Part shown: one piece after another, positions 1-18,300 of the stretch
Layout: each line of letters begins with the position of its first letter
How positions within the stretch are numbered: the first letter of the stretch is position 1
Origin: Anthopleura xanthogrammica
Lineage: Eukaryota; Cnidaria; Anthozoa; Actiniaria; Actiniidae
Direction of reading: 5' to 3'
DNA length: 64,000 nt
NCBI GenBank assembly: GCA_964019055.1
Contig: OZ025210.1
Span: 611,745-675,744 of the forward strand
Made by a program: the position numbers and the translations under genes
Notes under the pieces: generated by a model
The model's input: only the letters and a program-made list of their open reading frames with translations
Told to the model about the DNA's origin: nothing
Databases searched by the model: none

Positions 1-169
1 AATATTTAACGTAACAATCGCCCGAACTTCATTAAAGAGAACATGAAACTAGAGAAAATAGTAGCAAAGGGTTTTGTGCACAGAAAAAGACTGACTGAGC
101 ATCTTAATTCAGTTAATCAAAGATATTTATTCATTAGGTTTTAGATTTTGCAGCGCGCATAGTCACTTC

Positions 170-540
170 ATCTAGAAAGTACGAACACCGCTTCTCAAGC
201 AGCTTGATTGGCAACCAGTTAAATGCATGATTAAGTTTAGGGACGCAGTGATAATGTTCAAGTGTTTGAAGGGCTTGGCCCAGAAATAACTTTGTGATAA
301 ATTTATTTATAGATTAAATGTACATTCACGTAATACAAGAAATAAGAACACACTAGAGATTCCATTGTGGAAATCCGCTGCTGGTCAGCGAAGTTTTCGC
401 TGCCAGAAAATCTCACGAACACTCATGATTTTCATGCTTCTAAGACGCATTACAAAGAGTTTCTTAATAAAGAATTGTTTTACTTTAGGTCGGTTTTAAT
501 TAGCTGTATTAACTCTATAGAAATGTTAGATATTTATATG
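170..540 (+). pseudogene. Decayed 3' end of a LINE reverse-transcriptase ORF
   Basis: Read across frames, this stretch resembles the C-terminal tail of jockey/CR1-like ORF2 proteins: a segment like LDWQPVKCMIKFRDAVIMFK, then KCLKGLAPE, then a run like KTHYKEFLN. Stops and frameshifts break it (for example after GLAPEITL). The same tail type is intact in the LINE at 21.5-22.9 kb, although the sequence differs. I infer an old dead insertion with no function. No endonuclease or YADD core is present in the window, so the clade is a guess. Confidence 0.55.
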
Positions 541-604
541 TTGATCTTATAGTTTATATTTACATTTTTCAGATTGTGTAGTTTTAGGTTTAGTTCATAT
601 TGTT

Positions 605-1005
<401 letters not shown>

Positions 1006-1023
1006 TATATGGGTTGCTATAGC

Positions 1024-1192
1024 TATTCCGAGGTTGGAGAAAAGACTGGGGCGAATTAGCATTGCAGTAGTGCATCGGGGGACTGTTTTAGGGAAAATAT
1101 TTCCAATATGGCGTCTATTTCGTCCCCTAAAACATTCCCATAATGCACTGCAGTGCCAACACGACCCAGTCTTTTCCTCAACCTCTGTATAG
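1024..1192. mobile_element. Palindromic MITE beside the TCATCG repeat
   Basis: The left arm, about 30 bases beginning GAGGTTGGAGAAAAGACTGG, is mirrored by CCAGTCTTTTCCTCAACCTC at the right end. The interior is also semi-palindromic around GGGACTGTTTTAGGG / CCCCTAAAACATTCCC. There is no coding potential. It is probably a non-autonomous DNA transposon. The flanks both carry TATAGCTA-like sequence, possibly a target duplication. Confidence 0.7.
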
Positions 1193-1800
1193 CTAGCTAT
1201 CTATATATCCAGTGACCATACACCTTTTTCATAAAGCCGTATTCTTGCTTATGTATTTTAGACAAATGTTTTAATGAAATCATTACTTTCATGCAAAAGG
1301 AAATGCTAGAATTAGCAATCTGGCCAAATTTGAGAAAAAGATCACCAAAGTCTGCAGAGCTATAAAGGTTTGAATTTTAAAGGATTGGTGTGGAAAATGC
1401 ACTCCTGGCCTTTTTGGCCTCGTTTTCATGTTTTTTCTAAGTTTAAAATATTAATAACTCCTTAATGATTAATGTTAGCACTTAAATACTGCATAGTTCT
1501 GCTTATTGGTAGTATTTACTTTCATGTGGGGGTGTTTGATTATTTGTAGACATTCATTTTCTTGTTTTAGGCTAATGAGATGGCGGCCATTATGATAAAG
1601 GTCAATTCAACAACATAATGGTGCCTTTAGTGTGCGTGCTAATGCTAATACTGCATGGTGAGCTGTGGTCAATCATGACTCGGTTTCCATTTAGCGGTTT
1701 GCCTGCATGTTGTATTATCATTTCTATACCAACTTAAGTCAATACGGAGTTCAACACCGGCCAGTCAAGGGCAAATGATAATACTCAATCGACTTTATTT
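1193..1800. other. Gene-free stretch
   Basis: AT-rich sequence in which I see no convincing coding region, RNA gene or repeat structure. Confidence 0.5.
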
Positions 1801-1811
1801 AGAGAGGATGA

Positions 1812-2125
1812 CAATAGGCAATGTGTATCAAAGCTCACAAAGCACTCTGGGAAACTGAGTCCTGCAAAAATTTAACAGGAAAATCAAAGGACGTATCAGA
1901 AAACAATTACTGTTATTTTCGTCTGTTCAAATACTTTGATTTCCATAGAAAATGTCAAAGGAAAAATTGTCAGATGAATTTTCAGAGGAGCCAAATAAGC
2001 GTTAGGACTCAGTTTCCCATCATGCTTTGTGCTAGAAATTCGAACTCAATCACATTGGTTATTGATCATGACAGTCGCAACTTAGCGCGCGGCGCTGATC
2101 AATAACTTGTTGTCCTCTATGTTTG
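1812..2125. mobile_element. Inverted-repeat element (MITE-like)
   Basis: AAAGCACTCTGGGAAACTGA near 1838 is mirrored by TCAGTTTCCCATCATGCTTT near 2010, and an outer arm GAGAGGATGACAA is mirrored by TTGTTGTCCTCT near 2107. The 94-codon open frame inside has no recognisable protein features. I interpret this as a non-autonomous element. Confidence 0.55.
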
Positions 2126-2220
2126 TCGTCTCTGAGTCAGACAGGATCGCCATTTAACGAGGTCATCCGAGCCACGGCTAAGGTTTTTCATATGCAGACA
2201 TTTTTAGATAAAGCAATAGG

Positions 2221-2405
2221 TCCAATAGACCTCGATCTAATGTTTTCCCATTTCAGACCATGTGTCATTCCCTTGAGAATGAGATTCTTTGTTTGAGTTA
2301 ATTGTATCCATGCGGTCCGTGTGTCTTTGCATGCGCAAGAAATGCCGTAGTCTTGGAAATACCACATGGTCTGAAATGGGAAAACATTACGCCAACTGAA
2401 CTAAA
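2221..2405. mobile_element. MITE family 1, copy 1
   Basis: Terminal inverted repeats ATGTTTTCCCATTTCAGACC and GGTCTGAAATGGGAAAACAT bracket an interior with CATGTGTCATTCCCTTGAGA and GATTCTTTGTTTGAGTT. The same element occurs at about 17.77, 40.90 and 56.14 kb in this window. It encodes no protein. The family is inferred to be a non-autonomous DNA transposon of about 190-200 bp. Confidence 0.85.
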
Positions 2406-2549
2406 GAAGTACCGATGGGGTTTCTATCATGAATCACTATCATCAGTACGGAAAAGAAACTGGGTCTACTGTGAGAAGAGAATCCTGACCAATGGACCTG
2501 CCCTTTGGCAACCCTCCAACAACACACCTTACGGAAGAGATTAGTTAGA

Positions 2550-4900
2550 TCCATCATGGTTTTATATGCCAGGTTTACTTGGAAAATCTCCTTCAGAGGA
2601 AACGTTCGTAAATGCTCAGGTTACAAACAAAAAAATACAGACTGAACACTGAATACTTTTCGCAGGAAGAATAGGACAAGAAGCTTTGTGTTTTAGTTTC
2701 ATTTTCAGTTCAAAAGACTAAGTACCTTCAACTGAGTGTGATCCATATAATTAGAATGGATTAAGTTTTCATCACCGTGATTGATATGATACTGATAACA
2801 AACAGTCAGACACGCGGCAAAACATGCAGGTATTGCATGGTATATATACGTAAGAATGCCGCATGCTACAACGTTTCTCAGATAAATAACAAAAACGCCG
2901 AAGGCCGCCCGCCTTGCTTGATTGATTAACACGAAAACTCTTCATGTTCCTACAATTTTCCGTTTTGTTGCGAAAATCTTTTCCAGAGCCAACGTTTGAA
3001 AATCCTCTGAAAGTGTTAGTGCGAAAATATTTCTTCCTTTTCCTGGGACAGTTTTCTTAGCGTTTTTCAGTTCAAAAACGTTGAACGTGACTGAAGTCTT
3101 CTGCTAAACGGGCATGGAAATGAGATGCTTCCTTGATATTACACTCAGTCAGATGTCTTCCGTCTTCAGTAAATTCGGCACGAAAGAGTTCAACTGTGAG
3201 TCGGCGCCTGAGGGAAACAACCAAACATGTGTCTTGAACACTAAAAGCGATTCTTTTTAATGTATTTAACAATAATAGGGGCGCATTCAATTGATGTCTT
3301 CTTCATGGGAACGTGCTTCTGGTGTTAGCTTTAGCTTAATGCCTATTATTTCTATAGTATAATATCAATGGTCCTATATTCACTGAACTCCAATGGATCT
3401 GATAATTATGTGATTAACGCAACACTAACTACCGAGATGTGACGATTTGATTTTACAGTTACGTGATAAATTGCCCACGCGGCACACGTTTGAGTTGCCT
3501 TTGTCATGTCATGCCACAGTTAACTGAAAGAAAACAAAATGCCTTAGTTTCATTATCGGTATTATATGTCGTATTTATTCATTCATTGTTAATATGCATT
3601 ATATGTAGCACGTTTTTGCAAGTAAAAGACGTAGATTATTATGCTTATCTGCGAGCTGCATTGCTCCTAACTCCTGAAACTACCGTTGTCACCTTAGAGC
3701 TATCAATCCCTTGAACCATGCAATTCATCGGTAAATGTCAATGATTCAAAGTCCTAAGTTAAATACAGTCTAGAACACCTTATCGGTATAGTTAGTGCCA
3801 AATCTATGCAGTACTTTGCTGTTGTCAAGAGAATTGAAGCTGGTGATTGATAAGGTAATGTTCTTTACGTTAGTAACGTCATAAAACTACTGATGACGAG
3901 GGTTTTTTTTTCTCCTGCCAATCAAAGAATTATTTGAGCCCGTTACCCAGCTAAACAGGCCCAAGCCAGCTTTCGTGAAAAAAATCCTCCTCATTATTCA
4001 AAAACTCTTTGTTTTTTTATCAAAATTAATCATGCCATTTATTGTGAAAACACTTTGTGGAAAACAAAGACTCTCGTTTAAACATATCTTCTCATTGGCC
4101 GAGAATAGTTCGAGCGTCATTGCCGTGACGTCAGTAGATGTGACCGGGGTTGTTAACGATGTCAGATCCGTTTGTTCTACGCATTCACTATCGACCCATC
4201 GCTATTGTAATTTACCAGGAGTTGCTCAATGGTAGCACAGACTTCGATTAATGTGGAATAACTGCTTTTTCTGTACATAATATACAGTAAACTACTGAGG
4301 GAAATAGTGGAACATGGTGCAGGATCAATCGGTACAGTTTTTGAGTCCATATAGTAGTTGTAACTATGGAAAGACAAGCGCGCCAGTTATTTGCCGGTAG
4401 GTGAAGTTCTTGAATCTTCCAGTTTATTTCATCGTTTAACTGAAAAACCTATATTTTTATTTCTTCAAAATTATTTTATTTAAAAAACTATAGAAATACT
4501 AGTAGTTATAGTAGTAGTATATTTTTTTTCCATGGCTGAATTGCGCAGAATTTTCTTGGTATATTGAACATTGGCCAACATTGTCAACGTTACTGAAGAA
4601 GGGAGAGGCAGAGCTCGAGTTATGTAGAAAATGTTTTCCAGATCATCTTTGCATGTATCATTAGCCGTACCATCCAACACTAACGACACTGCTAATGATT
4701 TCTTAGATGATGCAAATTTAAAACATGTATAAATATGTCACGCCATCTTATCTATGTTTGTCACGCTGAACTTGGCCCATGATTATTATAAAGTGCATTA
4801 GGCAGAAGGCACATAGCAGGATAGCGTTTTTATATATTATAGTGCAAAAAGCAGACATTACACGATGCGCATTATCCTTTCATCTTATACGGTTCCCGAC
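2550..4900. other. Gene-free stretch
   Basis: No supported gene. Several 60-86-codon open frames exist, but none shows homology, splice context or a signal peptide I trust. A TGACGTCA octamer lies near 4126. Otherwise I see only unique AT-rich sequence. Confidence 0.5.
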
Positions 4901-4994
4901 TCAGTCTTGATCTAGATTCATCACCGGAAATCTTCTCGGCATTATCCTCCTTTCCTTTCCTTCTTTACCTTATCATTTCTACCATTCTCTTTCT

Positions 4995-5340
4995 TTTCTA
5001 AATTTATTCATTCATTCATTCTTTCATTCATTTTTTTCATTCGTTCATTCGTTCATTCTTTCATTCATTCATTCATTCATCCATTTATTTCTTCCATCCA
5101 TTCATCCATTCATCCAATTATTTTTTCCATCTATTCATTCATCCATTCATTCATTCATCCATCCATCCATCCATCCATCCATCCATCCATCCATCCATCC
5201 ATCCATCCATCCATCCATTCATTCATTCATCCATTCATTCATTTTTCCTTTTATTCTTTTTATATCTTTCTTTTTTCGTTTTTTTCTTTTCTTTTCTTTT
5301 CTCTTCTTTTCCATTTTTTCTTTTTTTTCACTCGCTTCCA
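4995..5340. repeat. CATT/CATC tetranucleotide microsatellite with pyrimidine tail
   Basis: Imperfect (ATTC)n passes into a purer (ATCC)n core at about 5155-5217, then back to ATTC, followed by a TTTTC-rich pyrimidine tract to about 5335. Confidence 0.95.
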
Positions 5341-8240
5341 CCGCTCTACCTAATAGTTTAAACCTTGATGAATAAGTGTTTTGCCAAGGTGTTCCTTTCG
5401 GCTTTCGTCGTCAAGGCTCGAGAACTTTCCGGAAGTTGCCGAACGTGTTCGGGTGTTTCTACGAGTACCTGTCGTCAAGGGTTCGTGATTAGGGATTGGT
5501 TGATATGGTGTTCGTCTTTCCTTGTTATGATTCACTCACACGGTGCTTGATTGCTCAAACTGATATGTCACGTTTTTCTTAAAAGCAAAGAAAAATAACG
5601 ACAAAAACAGGAATAAGGAACATTCATTTCTGAATATCAAGAGCCCCGTATTTTACCTCCAAATATCCTGGTATGAATAATTAAATATTTTTCGATATCG
5701 CGATATTTTTTTTTAATATATGGTATCTCGTATTTTCCCGAAACTATCCTGTATCCCAGAACCTGGGGGCTCAAAGATGAACATTCGTAAAACCAGATAA
5801 AAACCCTTGAACAATTCTCTGTCTAGACTGAAAAAACTTGATAACTAAAAATACAGCTTTACTGACCATGCTTCACTGCATGTTCGTCTTGCAAGCTAAA
5901 TCTGATATAGCTAGTTCAAAAGTCAAGTCTCGACTGTTATATAATGCTGCTTAAAATAAACAATCGCTTTCACGTGATTTTGAAGTTAATATACTGGCCC
6001 TTGAGCATTGTCTGTACTTTTTCCTCTCTCAAAATATCTTGGAAATGAGACTCGCACTGTAGGTTATTTACGATATTCCTCGAAGCTCATATGGCTTATT
6101 TGGTTCAAAAGTGGACAAAAATCAGCTACGAAAATTCGTCGTCGCTATGATGGATGTGCCGACGATGAACATGACAAGACTTTGGAGAATAGATTATAGA
6201 GTAGAACGGTCCAGGTTGTCTTTGCACAATTCGGATACAAGGTAAAGTCCATGATACATACTGACTATTTATCATCTAATGTAATCGAGTTTACAGTATT
6301 CCACTCTATAAGGTTGTGCAGTAACCACTATTTATACTCGCTACATATTCAGTGTTATGTTATTGCAGCTGATTAGACTAAAAGTATACAATTAAGAGAA
6401 TTCTATCAAGAAAGTGTCTGAACTTTGGCATTTAATTTGATATATTTTTATCGAGTATCATTTATTTCGCTCAGCTACTCTATGAGGTCGGCAATTGAAG
6501 CCTCCGACGTGCGAGTTTGTTGGATTTACAAATTAAAAGAGTCGAGGAAAAAAATAGAAAACAGCGAAAAGTAGAGAATAAAAAACATTTCTTGATTGGA
6601 TAATTCCTAGACTACAACGTAAAGGAAAAAAAAACCCCAAAAAAACAAGAAAAAAAATAGCCAGAGGACAATTAAAAAAAAGGGATAAAAACTTGGATAC
6701 ATGGAATTATAAAAGTTCTGTAGGTGGTTGTTTTTATGCATGGCGGCAAGATTGAACAAAAGATAGAAACAGAGTCGTTTTTCTACGTTCAGCCAATCTC
6801 TATATCTTCGTTGCTTGCAGGAACTACGACAGGAAAGCGGGACCTAAAAAAAATAAACAATACATCTCAGCATTAGAATAACGAAGATAATCTATTATTT
6901 ATGTCGCCAAGACAAGATGTTTGGGACGCGGGTGACGTAAGGTTGTTTTCGTTGCCAATCGATGGGATACAATGAGCTCGTGCATACTGGAACTTGCATT
7001 GCATGACTTTAGCCTGCTTACGGAGCAACATCATAACAACAGCGTTGGACAAGGAATCCTTGCGCGTTCGGTCGACTTAACACAAGGCCAAGCTGAAAGT
7101 TGTGGCTGTTGCAGTGTCTCAGTGCTCTGTCTTAAATTCAATTTCATCCTTTTAAATTTGAGCCGTAATTCAATTCATATGTATTTTTTAACTTTAAAAA
7201 AAGTGTTCAAAACATCTCAACCGCAAGTCGAACTGTTTAGGAAATAGTTTTCCGGGACAGTACTGCTACTTAGTAGTATTTCACTTTCTCATGACTTTTG
7301 TCGGCCGGCTATGCAGTTCAGTGTAAGCGGACACGGAACAATCTACGCCTTTTCATGTCATTTTAAGTATATTTGGTATCTTTGTGATGTTGTTTATTTC
7401 CTCTTTCCGGATGGCTGTTCATGTTCATTGGGCAAGTACTTCACTGTGGTCTCTATAAGTAAATAATATTTAGCTTGAATAAAAGAAAAAATAGTGATAC
7501 TATACTTATCAAGAAGGATTTTCCCCTTTGCTCAAAAATCTTCATTGACGCTATAAATTTACGAAAAATAAGTATTTAGTATGATATCGTTATTATTACC
7601 TGTGTGTTTTCTCCTCTGCGACATCAGCTATATGGTTATAAATTCAATAAAGTACAGAATTATAATGATGATAGGTAAAATGTAAAAAATATGAATTGAA
7701 ATGATAATGAAATGCAAAGAAAATGAAAGGAATGTTGAAAAATGTAGTGTGACCAGATAACCTTATTCAGTCATAGCTTTTGGCCTCTAGAACCGCACAT
7801 TAACAAAATTGCTTGACTTCCATCATAAAGTTAAACTTCAAGTTACTCTATTAATCTTATTACTAATTCGAAAAATAGGTCCTTTCTTGTTTTATTTCAT
7901 TGAGTAATAACACCCACCTACGACTTTAAGAAAAAAGATATAACTTAGGATTCTAGTGGGCACAAGAAGTTCCAGAAATAGATAGAGATTTTGCCATATT
8001 TAGAACACCACCTTTAGGCCAAATATTCACGCTTCTGATTTCGCAACTTATACTGTGACACTTTTAGACTGTAATTACTGGCTTGCAAGTATTATGTGCT
8101 TTGCTTTCCCGAGATAGCTATTGAGCCAGAAATCCGCCAAATCTTTCTTTGTTTCATATAATAGCTATCACGTCAATGGGTTCTCAAAAGCGATGACCCA
8201 TCCGTCACCAATGGCAACGTTACGCTCTCGCGGCGACCAT
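5341..8240. other. Gene-free stretch upstream of the SIK gene
   Basis: No coding region, tRNA or structured repeat that I can support. The stretch includes poly-A-rich patches around 6600-6680. Part of the distal control region of the kinase gene may lie here, but nothing specific is visible until the CRE at 8250. Confidence 0.45.
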
Positions 8241-8249
8241 TACGCACGA

Positions 8250-8257
8250 TGACGTCA
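8250..8257. promoter_or_regulatory. Palindromic cAMP-response element upstream of SIK
   Basis: A full TGACGTCA octamer sits about 143 bases upstream of the chosen SIK start codon. CREB is known to induce vertebrate SIK1 through CREs, and SIKs then restrain CREB coactivators. A CRE here fits that loop, but the same octamer also occurs elsewhere in the window, so the link is inference. Confidence 0.5.
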
Positions 8258-8318
8258 CTAAAGTATTTCATATGTAAAGCACGCGTTTACGTTTTACTGT
8301 GGGTGAAATGTCAGGTGA

Positions 8319-13977
<5,659 letters not shown>

Positions 13978-14057
13978 AATGACATAAAAACATTCTTGGT
14001 CGATCGTGAAAAATAGAAATAATGCAAGCTAGTAAAGTGCTTCAAATAATTCTATGA

Positions 14058-14063
14058 AATAAA
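14058..14063 (+). terminator. Candidate polyadenylation signal of SIK
   Basis: AATAAA lies 81 bases after the SIK stop codon. Further A-rich signals follow at about 14103, so the exact cleavage site is open. Confidence 0.5.
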
Positions 14064-14099
14064 AGAATTCACCATGTACCACTACTCAAAATATCTAAG

Positions 14100-15365
14100 A
14101 AAATAAAATATCATTAAGCTTAAACTGGTGTAAAGAATTCAATGTTTGAAAGCAGTTTTAGTGATCTAAGCTCAATCAAAAACGAGATGTTTGTTTTATC
14201 AAAATTATTGATTAGCGACCAAGGAAGTTCAATTTTGGGTAAAAAAAACAAATTTCGGAGAGCGACCGCCGGCAGTGAATTTTGAACTGAGTTCTCAGTA
14301 ATTGGTTTTATATAGCTCATGGATCATAAACACCTCTCCATGAGATAAATGGTCGTATTTAGCGTATTTAACATTAGCCTGTGGGCTAAGAATGTGGGGG
14401 TTTTATGCAAAAAGCTCAGGCTAGAAACCCCATGCCTCGTTTCGACAGAGTCGTCATGACAACCGATTTCTTATCAATAGCCAATCAAATAACAGATTTT
14501 ATAAGGAGACCGGTAATAAAAACTCATGTATCATTACTACATGACGGCAAATAACTTACGCAAAAACCGAATAATGACGTAAGATGATCAACAATATTTC
14601 TTATTTTTATAATCGACATTTTCAACCCTATCGTTAGCTACTATTTTACTCAAAATTCAAATTTTGTGCAAGCTAAAGCAGAATTTCGTAAAAATCAATC
14701 CAAATTTTCCAAGTTAAGCTTGCGTCATCGGCCTAGAGCGCCAGCGCTCCGCACAGAAAACCGTTTTGAGCCTCCTTAATTTTTATTTTGTGGTATAAAA
14801 AATATGCTAATAAACGTAAAAATAAGATCAATCTCCCTGGGATGAATGTCAATGTTAATCTTATTGTACAATCTTGAGCGTAGTTATTGTACGTAATGTC
14901 GTTACCGGTTTGACAACAGACGTCATCGTTCTTTATACAAATACCCCTGACCAATCACGAGGAATTTTCTCAATCAATCGTTTCTTTAAAAATGCTGCTC
15001 ATCGATTAAATCTTATATTTTATATATCGCCTTCTCAAATCCCAAATAATGTTAGGAAAAAAATAATTTGTTGGAATTGCATTTGTGGACAATATGACGT
15101 CACGTGTTGAAAAAATAATTTGTAGCCCGTGGGGCCAATAACGTCAAAAAAGTAATACTTCCTGAATATGAATCGCAAAGCATTTAGTACTTGACGTAAG
15201 AGATAAAAAACATCCAAGCTTTAGAAAAATGTAAAACAAAAAACGACTGAAACCATAGAGACCGGACTTGACCCGACGCACTTTCCTCTTGTAGGTGCGC
15301 ACTTTGCGCACACCCTCACAGTTTTACCACAGGGATACCATCGTTCAGAAGCTGTTCAGAAGTTG
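14100..15365. other. Intergenic stretch between SIK and the AGA-like gene
   Basis: No gene supported. There are several TGACGT-type motifs (for example ATGACGTCACGTG near 15094) and repeated GACGTAA-like words. The open frames here lack any protein signature. Part of it should be the promoter of the hydrolase gene. Confidence 0.5.
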
Positions 15366-15368
15366 TTT

Positions 15369-15381
15369 CAAGATGGCGGTC
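15369..15381 (+). promoter_or_regulatory. TISU/YY1-like element over the AGA-like start codon
   Basis: CAAGATGGCGGTC overlaps the initiator ATG and matches the known TISU consensus SAASATGGCGGC except for the last base. TISU elements combine a YY1 site with a translation start for very short leaders, typical of housekeeping genes. This also supports the choice of ATG. Confidence 0.6.
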
Positions 15382-18300
15382 GCAGTTGGAACTTGGTCAT
15401 TTAGTAAAAAAGCTTTGGAAGTTATAGCCGAGGAATTGACCAATGGACACTCTTATATAGATGGCTTAGAAAAGGGAATTAATGGTAAGTTGAACATTAA
15501 AAACTCCTCCAACTTATTTTATCGAACCTAAAACAACCTCTGGACAAGCCAAGATTCATGATTTATAAATCATTTTAAATCATTTAAAAATTTTAAAACT
15601 CAGGTGATACGAGGTTATGAGGCGAGCGTATTGCTACATTACCATCCTTCTTTCCTATTGAATCTTTCTTTTAATAAAATAATATGTATACGCAAGTTTT
15701 CTTGTTCACCGCAATATATTTTTAAAACTAGTGGTTGAGGATGATCCAGAAACTGGACCATATTTAGTGGGTCGTGGTGGATATCCCAACTCTTCTGGGA
15801 TACTAGAATGTGATGCTGCTATCATGGTTGGAGAAAGATGTCAGTTTGGAGCTGTTGCTGGGATACAAGGGTGAGGTCTATATTCATAACTTATGAAAGT
15901 CCCAAAATGACCCGCTAATAGGTTCATATACTTTACTTGATATTGTTGTATTCAAGGGCATAGCTAGGACATTTTAGCAAGTATGCACGGGTCCGCATGG
16001 CCTCAAACTTTCTCATGGGACCTATAAAGGTGGGGTCTGGGTCTGGCTAGGGTCAAAGAGTCAGTGTTGCCATGTCGCTAGTGGTTTTATAATACTTTAA
16101 TAAGGAGTCAGTAGATAACACATACTGATATATTTTTGTAAATATTGTCAAGAATTTAAATAATTTGTTTTTATCTGTTATCAAATCCATTACAGAGTTG
16201 CAGTTCCATTTTCTGTAGCACGTCTGGTACTGGAAAAGTGCCCACATAGTATGATAACTGGAAATGGTGCCAAAGATTTTGCACGGAAATATGGAATCAC
16301 CATTGAAAATCAAGACACATTACTGACATCAAAAACCTTAAATGAAATTCAGGTATTTTATATAATGAGACTTGAATGACAGGAATTTTGCTGGCCTAGT
16401 TAGGGATCGGTCATTATTTACAGGGAGGGGGGTCTGGTGCAAATAGAGAGGGAGCCAGCATTTTTTATGCTCATTAAAGGGCAAGGCTAAGAAAGACAAA
16501 AGGCACTTTGGGGAGAGGGGTCACGAAAACTTGTACAAATGAAAATCAAAATGCACCAGCGCCCCTCCTCCCTGTAAATAATGACAGGTCCCTTATGCTG
16601 ACTAGCCCCTCCCCCCATCTTTATCATCACTGGAGCTTCCCCTTTTGGTGAAGCAAGGTATAACATTTTTCGTAAGACTGCAGAATGCCCCGCAAATCAT
16701 ATGCACAAATTAAATAACAATGACTTGTATTGTTGTATGGCTCATTCTACAAAGAGTTCAAACAGCTGCATATGATTTGCAGGGTATTCTGCACTTGCTT
16801 CAATTTGTTTTCTTTTTTTCAGAAGAGTAAAGCAAAAAATGATACAGTAGGTAAGTACTGATAGTCAAGTTTTGAAGCTGCAAAATAGATAACCATTTCA
16901 ATAACATTAAAAAGTGTTTTAATGTGTGTGCGTGGGTGAGGGCATAGATTAGATTAACACTAATCACTACTGCAAACTAGCACAGGATATAGCAGACGTA
17001 CAGTATGCAGACTACAAGTATTGGGCTGAGACTTATAATGGATATGGATATTACAATTGAAATTTAATGAATGTTAGCAAAAAAGATAGTGGATACAGCC
17101 CCCTCAGCCCCTCCCATTTGGGCGACTTGATATATTACAATTATGTCATAATTTTAGTTTTCAATATGAAATGCAACTGCATAATCAGTGAAATTTGAAA
17201 TCTAAAATCTAAAAATCTAAAAGAGAAAGAATGAAAAGTTTACCGCAACGTATAAATTATTATGCCGTTTCTGAAATAGCCACCATGATGTATCATATTC
17301 TTGCTTCAGTATGAACTATCTTTGCTTATCGTGCCTTATATGGTGTTGTTTGTACCCAAGCTAGACCACAATGCATCCTGTTTGTTGAACTCAAGAAGAC
17401 CTGTGGTTGTACAATTAATTTTATTAATTAATTAATTTTGGACCATTTCAGGAGTTATTGTTCTTGATGATGTTGGTCATTTGGCAGCAGGTAATGATGA
17501 TGATGATAATAATTAATAATAATAATAATAATTAATCATGATAATAATTATAATAATTATAATAATAATTAATAATAATAGTTAATAATAGTTAATAATA
17601 ATAATAAATAATAATAATTAATAATAATGATCTATTAATGCTGTTTATGTTTTGCAACATGGCAGGTGTAAGTAGCAGTGGCATGCCGTGTAAATTACCA
17701 GGTCGTGTGGGTGACTCCCCTCTACCAGGATCTGGTCTTTATGCCGACAATGAGGTAGATATTTAACTAAATAGACCTCTTTGCCTTGGGCATAATGTTT
17801 TCCCATTTCAGATCATGTGTCACTTTCTTAAGAATAAGATTCTTTGTTTGAGTTGTATCCATAAGATAATAATAAGATTCTTCTCATTCACAACCGTTAA
17901 AACAAAAAATGATACTCTAGGGAATGACACATGGTCTGAAATGGGAAAACAATATGCCCAAGCTAAGCTATTGCATGAAGATAATATAGGGCCAAGTATT
18001 AGTGACAATTATTATCTCCTTGTTATCTCAATGACCATGGAGCATCCTAAAAAGTGGTGGGGCTAAAATTGAAAAATATAGGAGACTAGTATGTGAAAGC
18101 AAAAAGGGGAGGCTATGGCCCCCCAGCTCCTCGTCTCCACAGTCTCGTTATACTCTGTTGCCCATAAGATATCCCCCAGTGAAGTCCTTCCAACCCATTA
18201 AAAGTATCATATAAAGCAACATATTTTTCTTAAATAATTTTTTTTTTTCAGATTGGAGCTGCAGTTGGTATGTGAAAAATCTTATTGTAACATTTATTGT

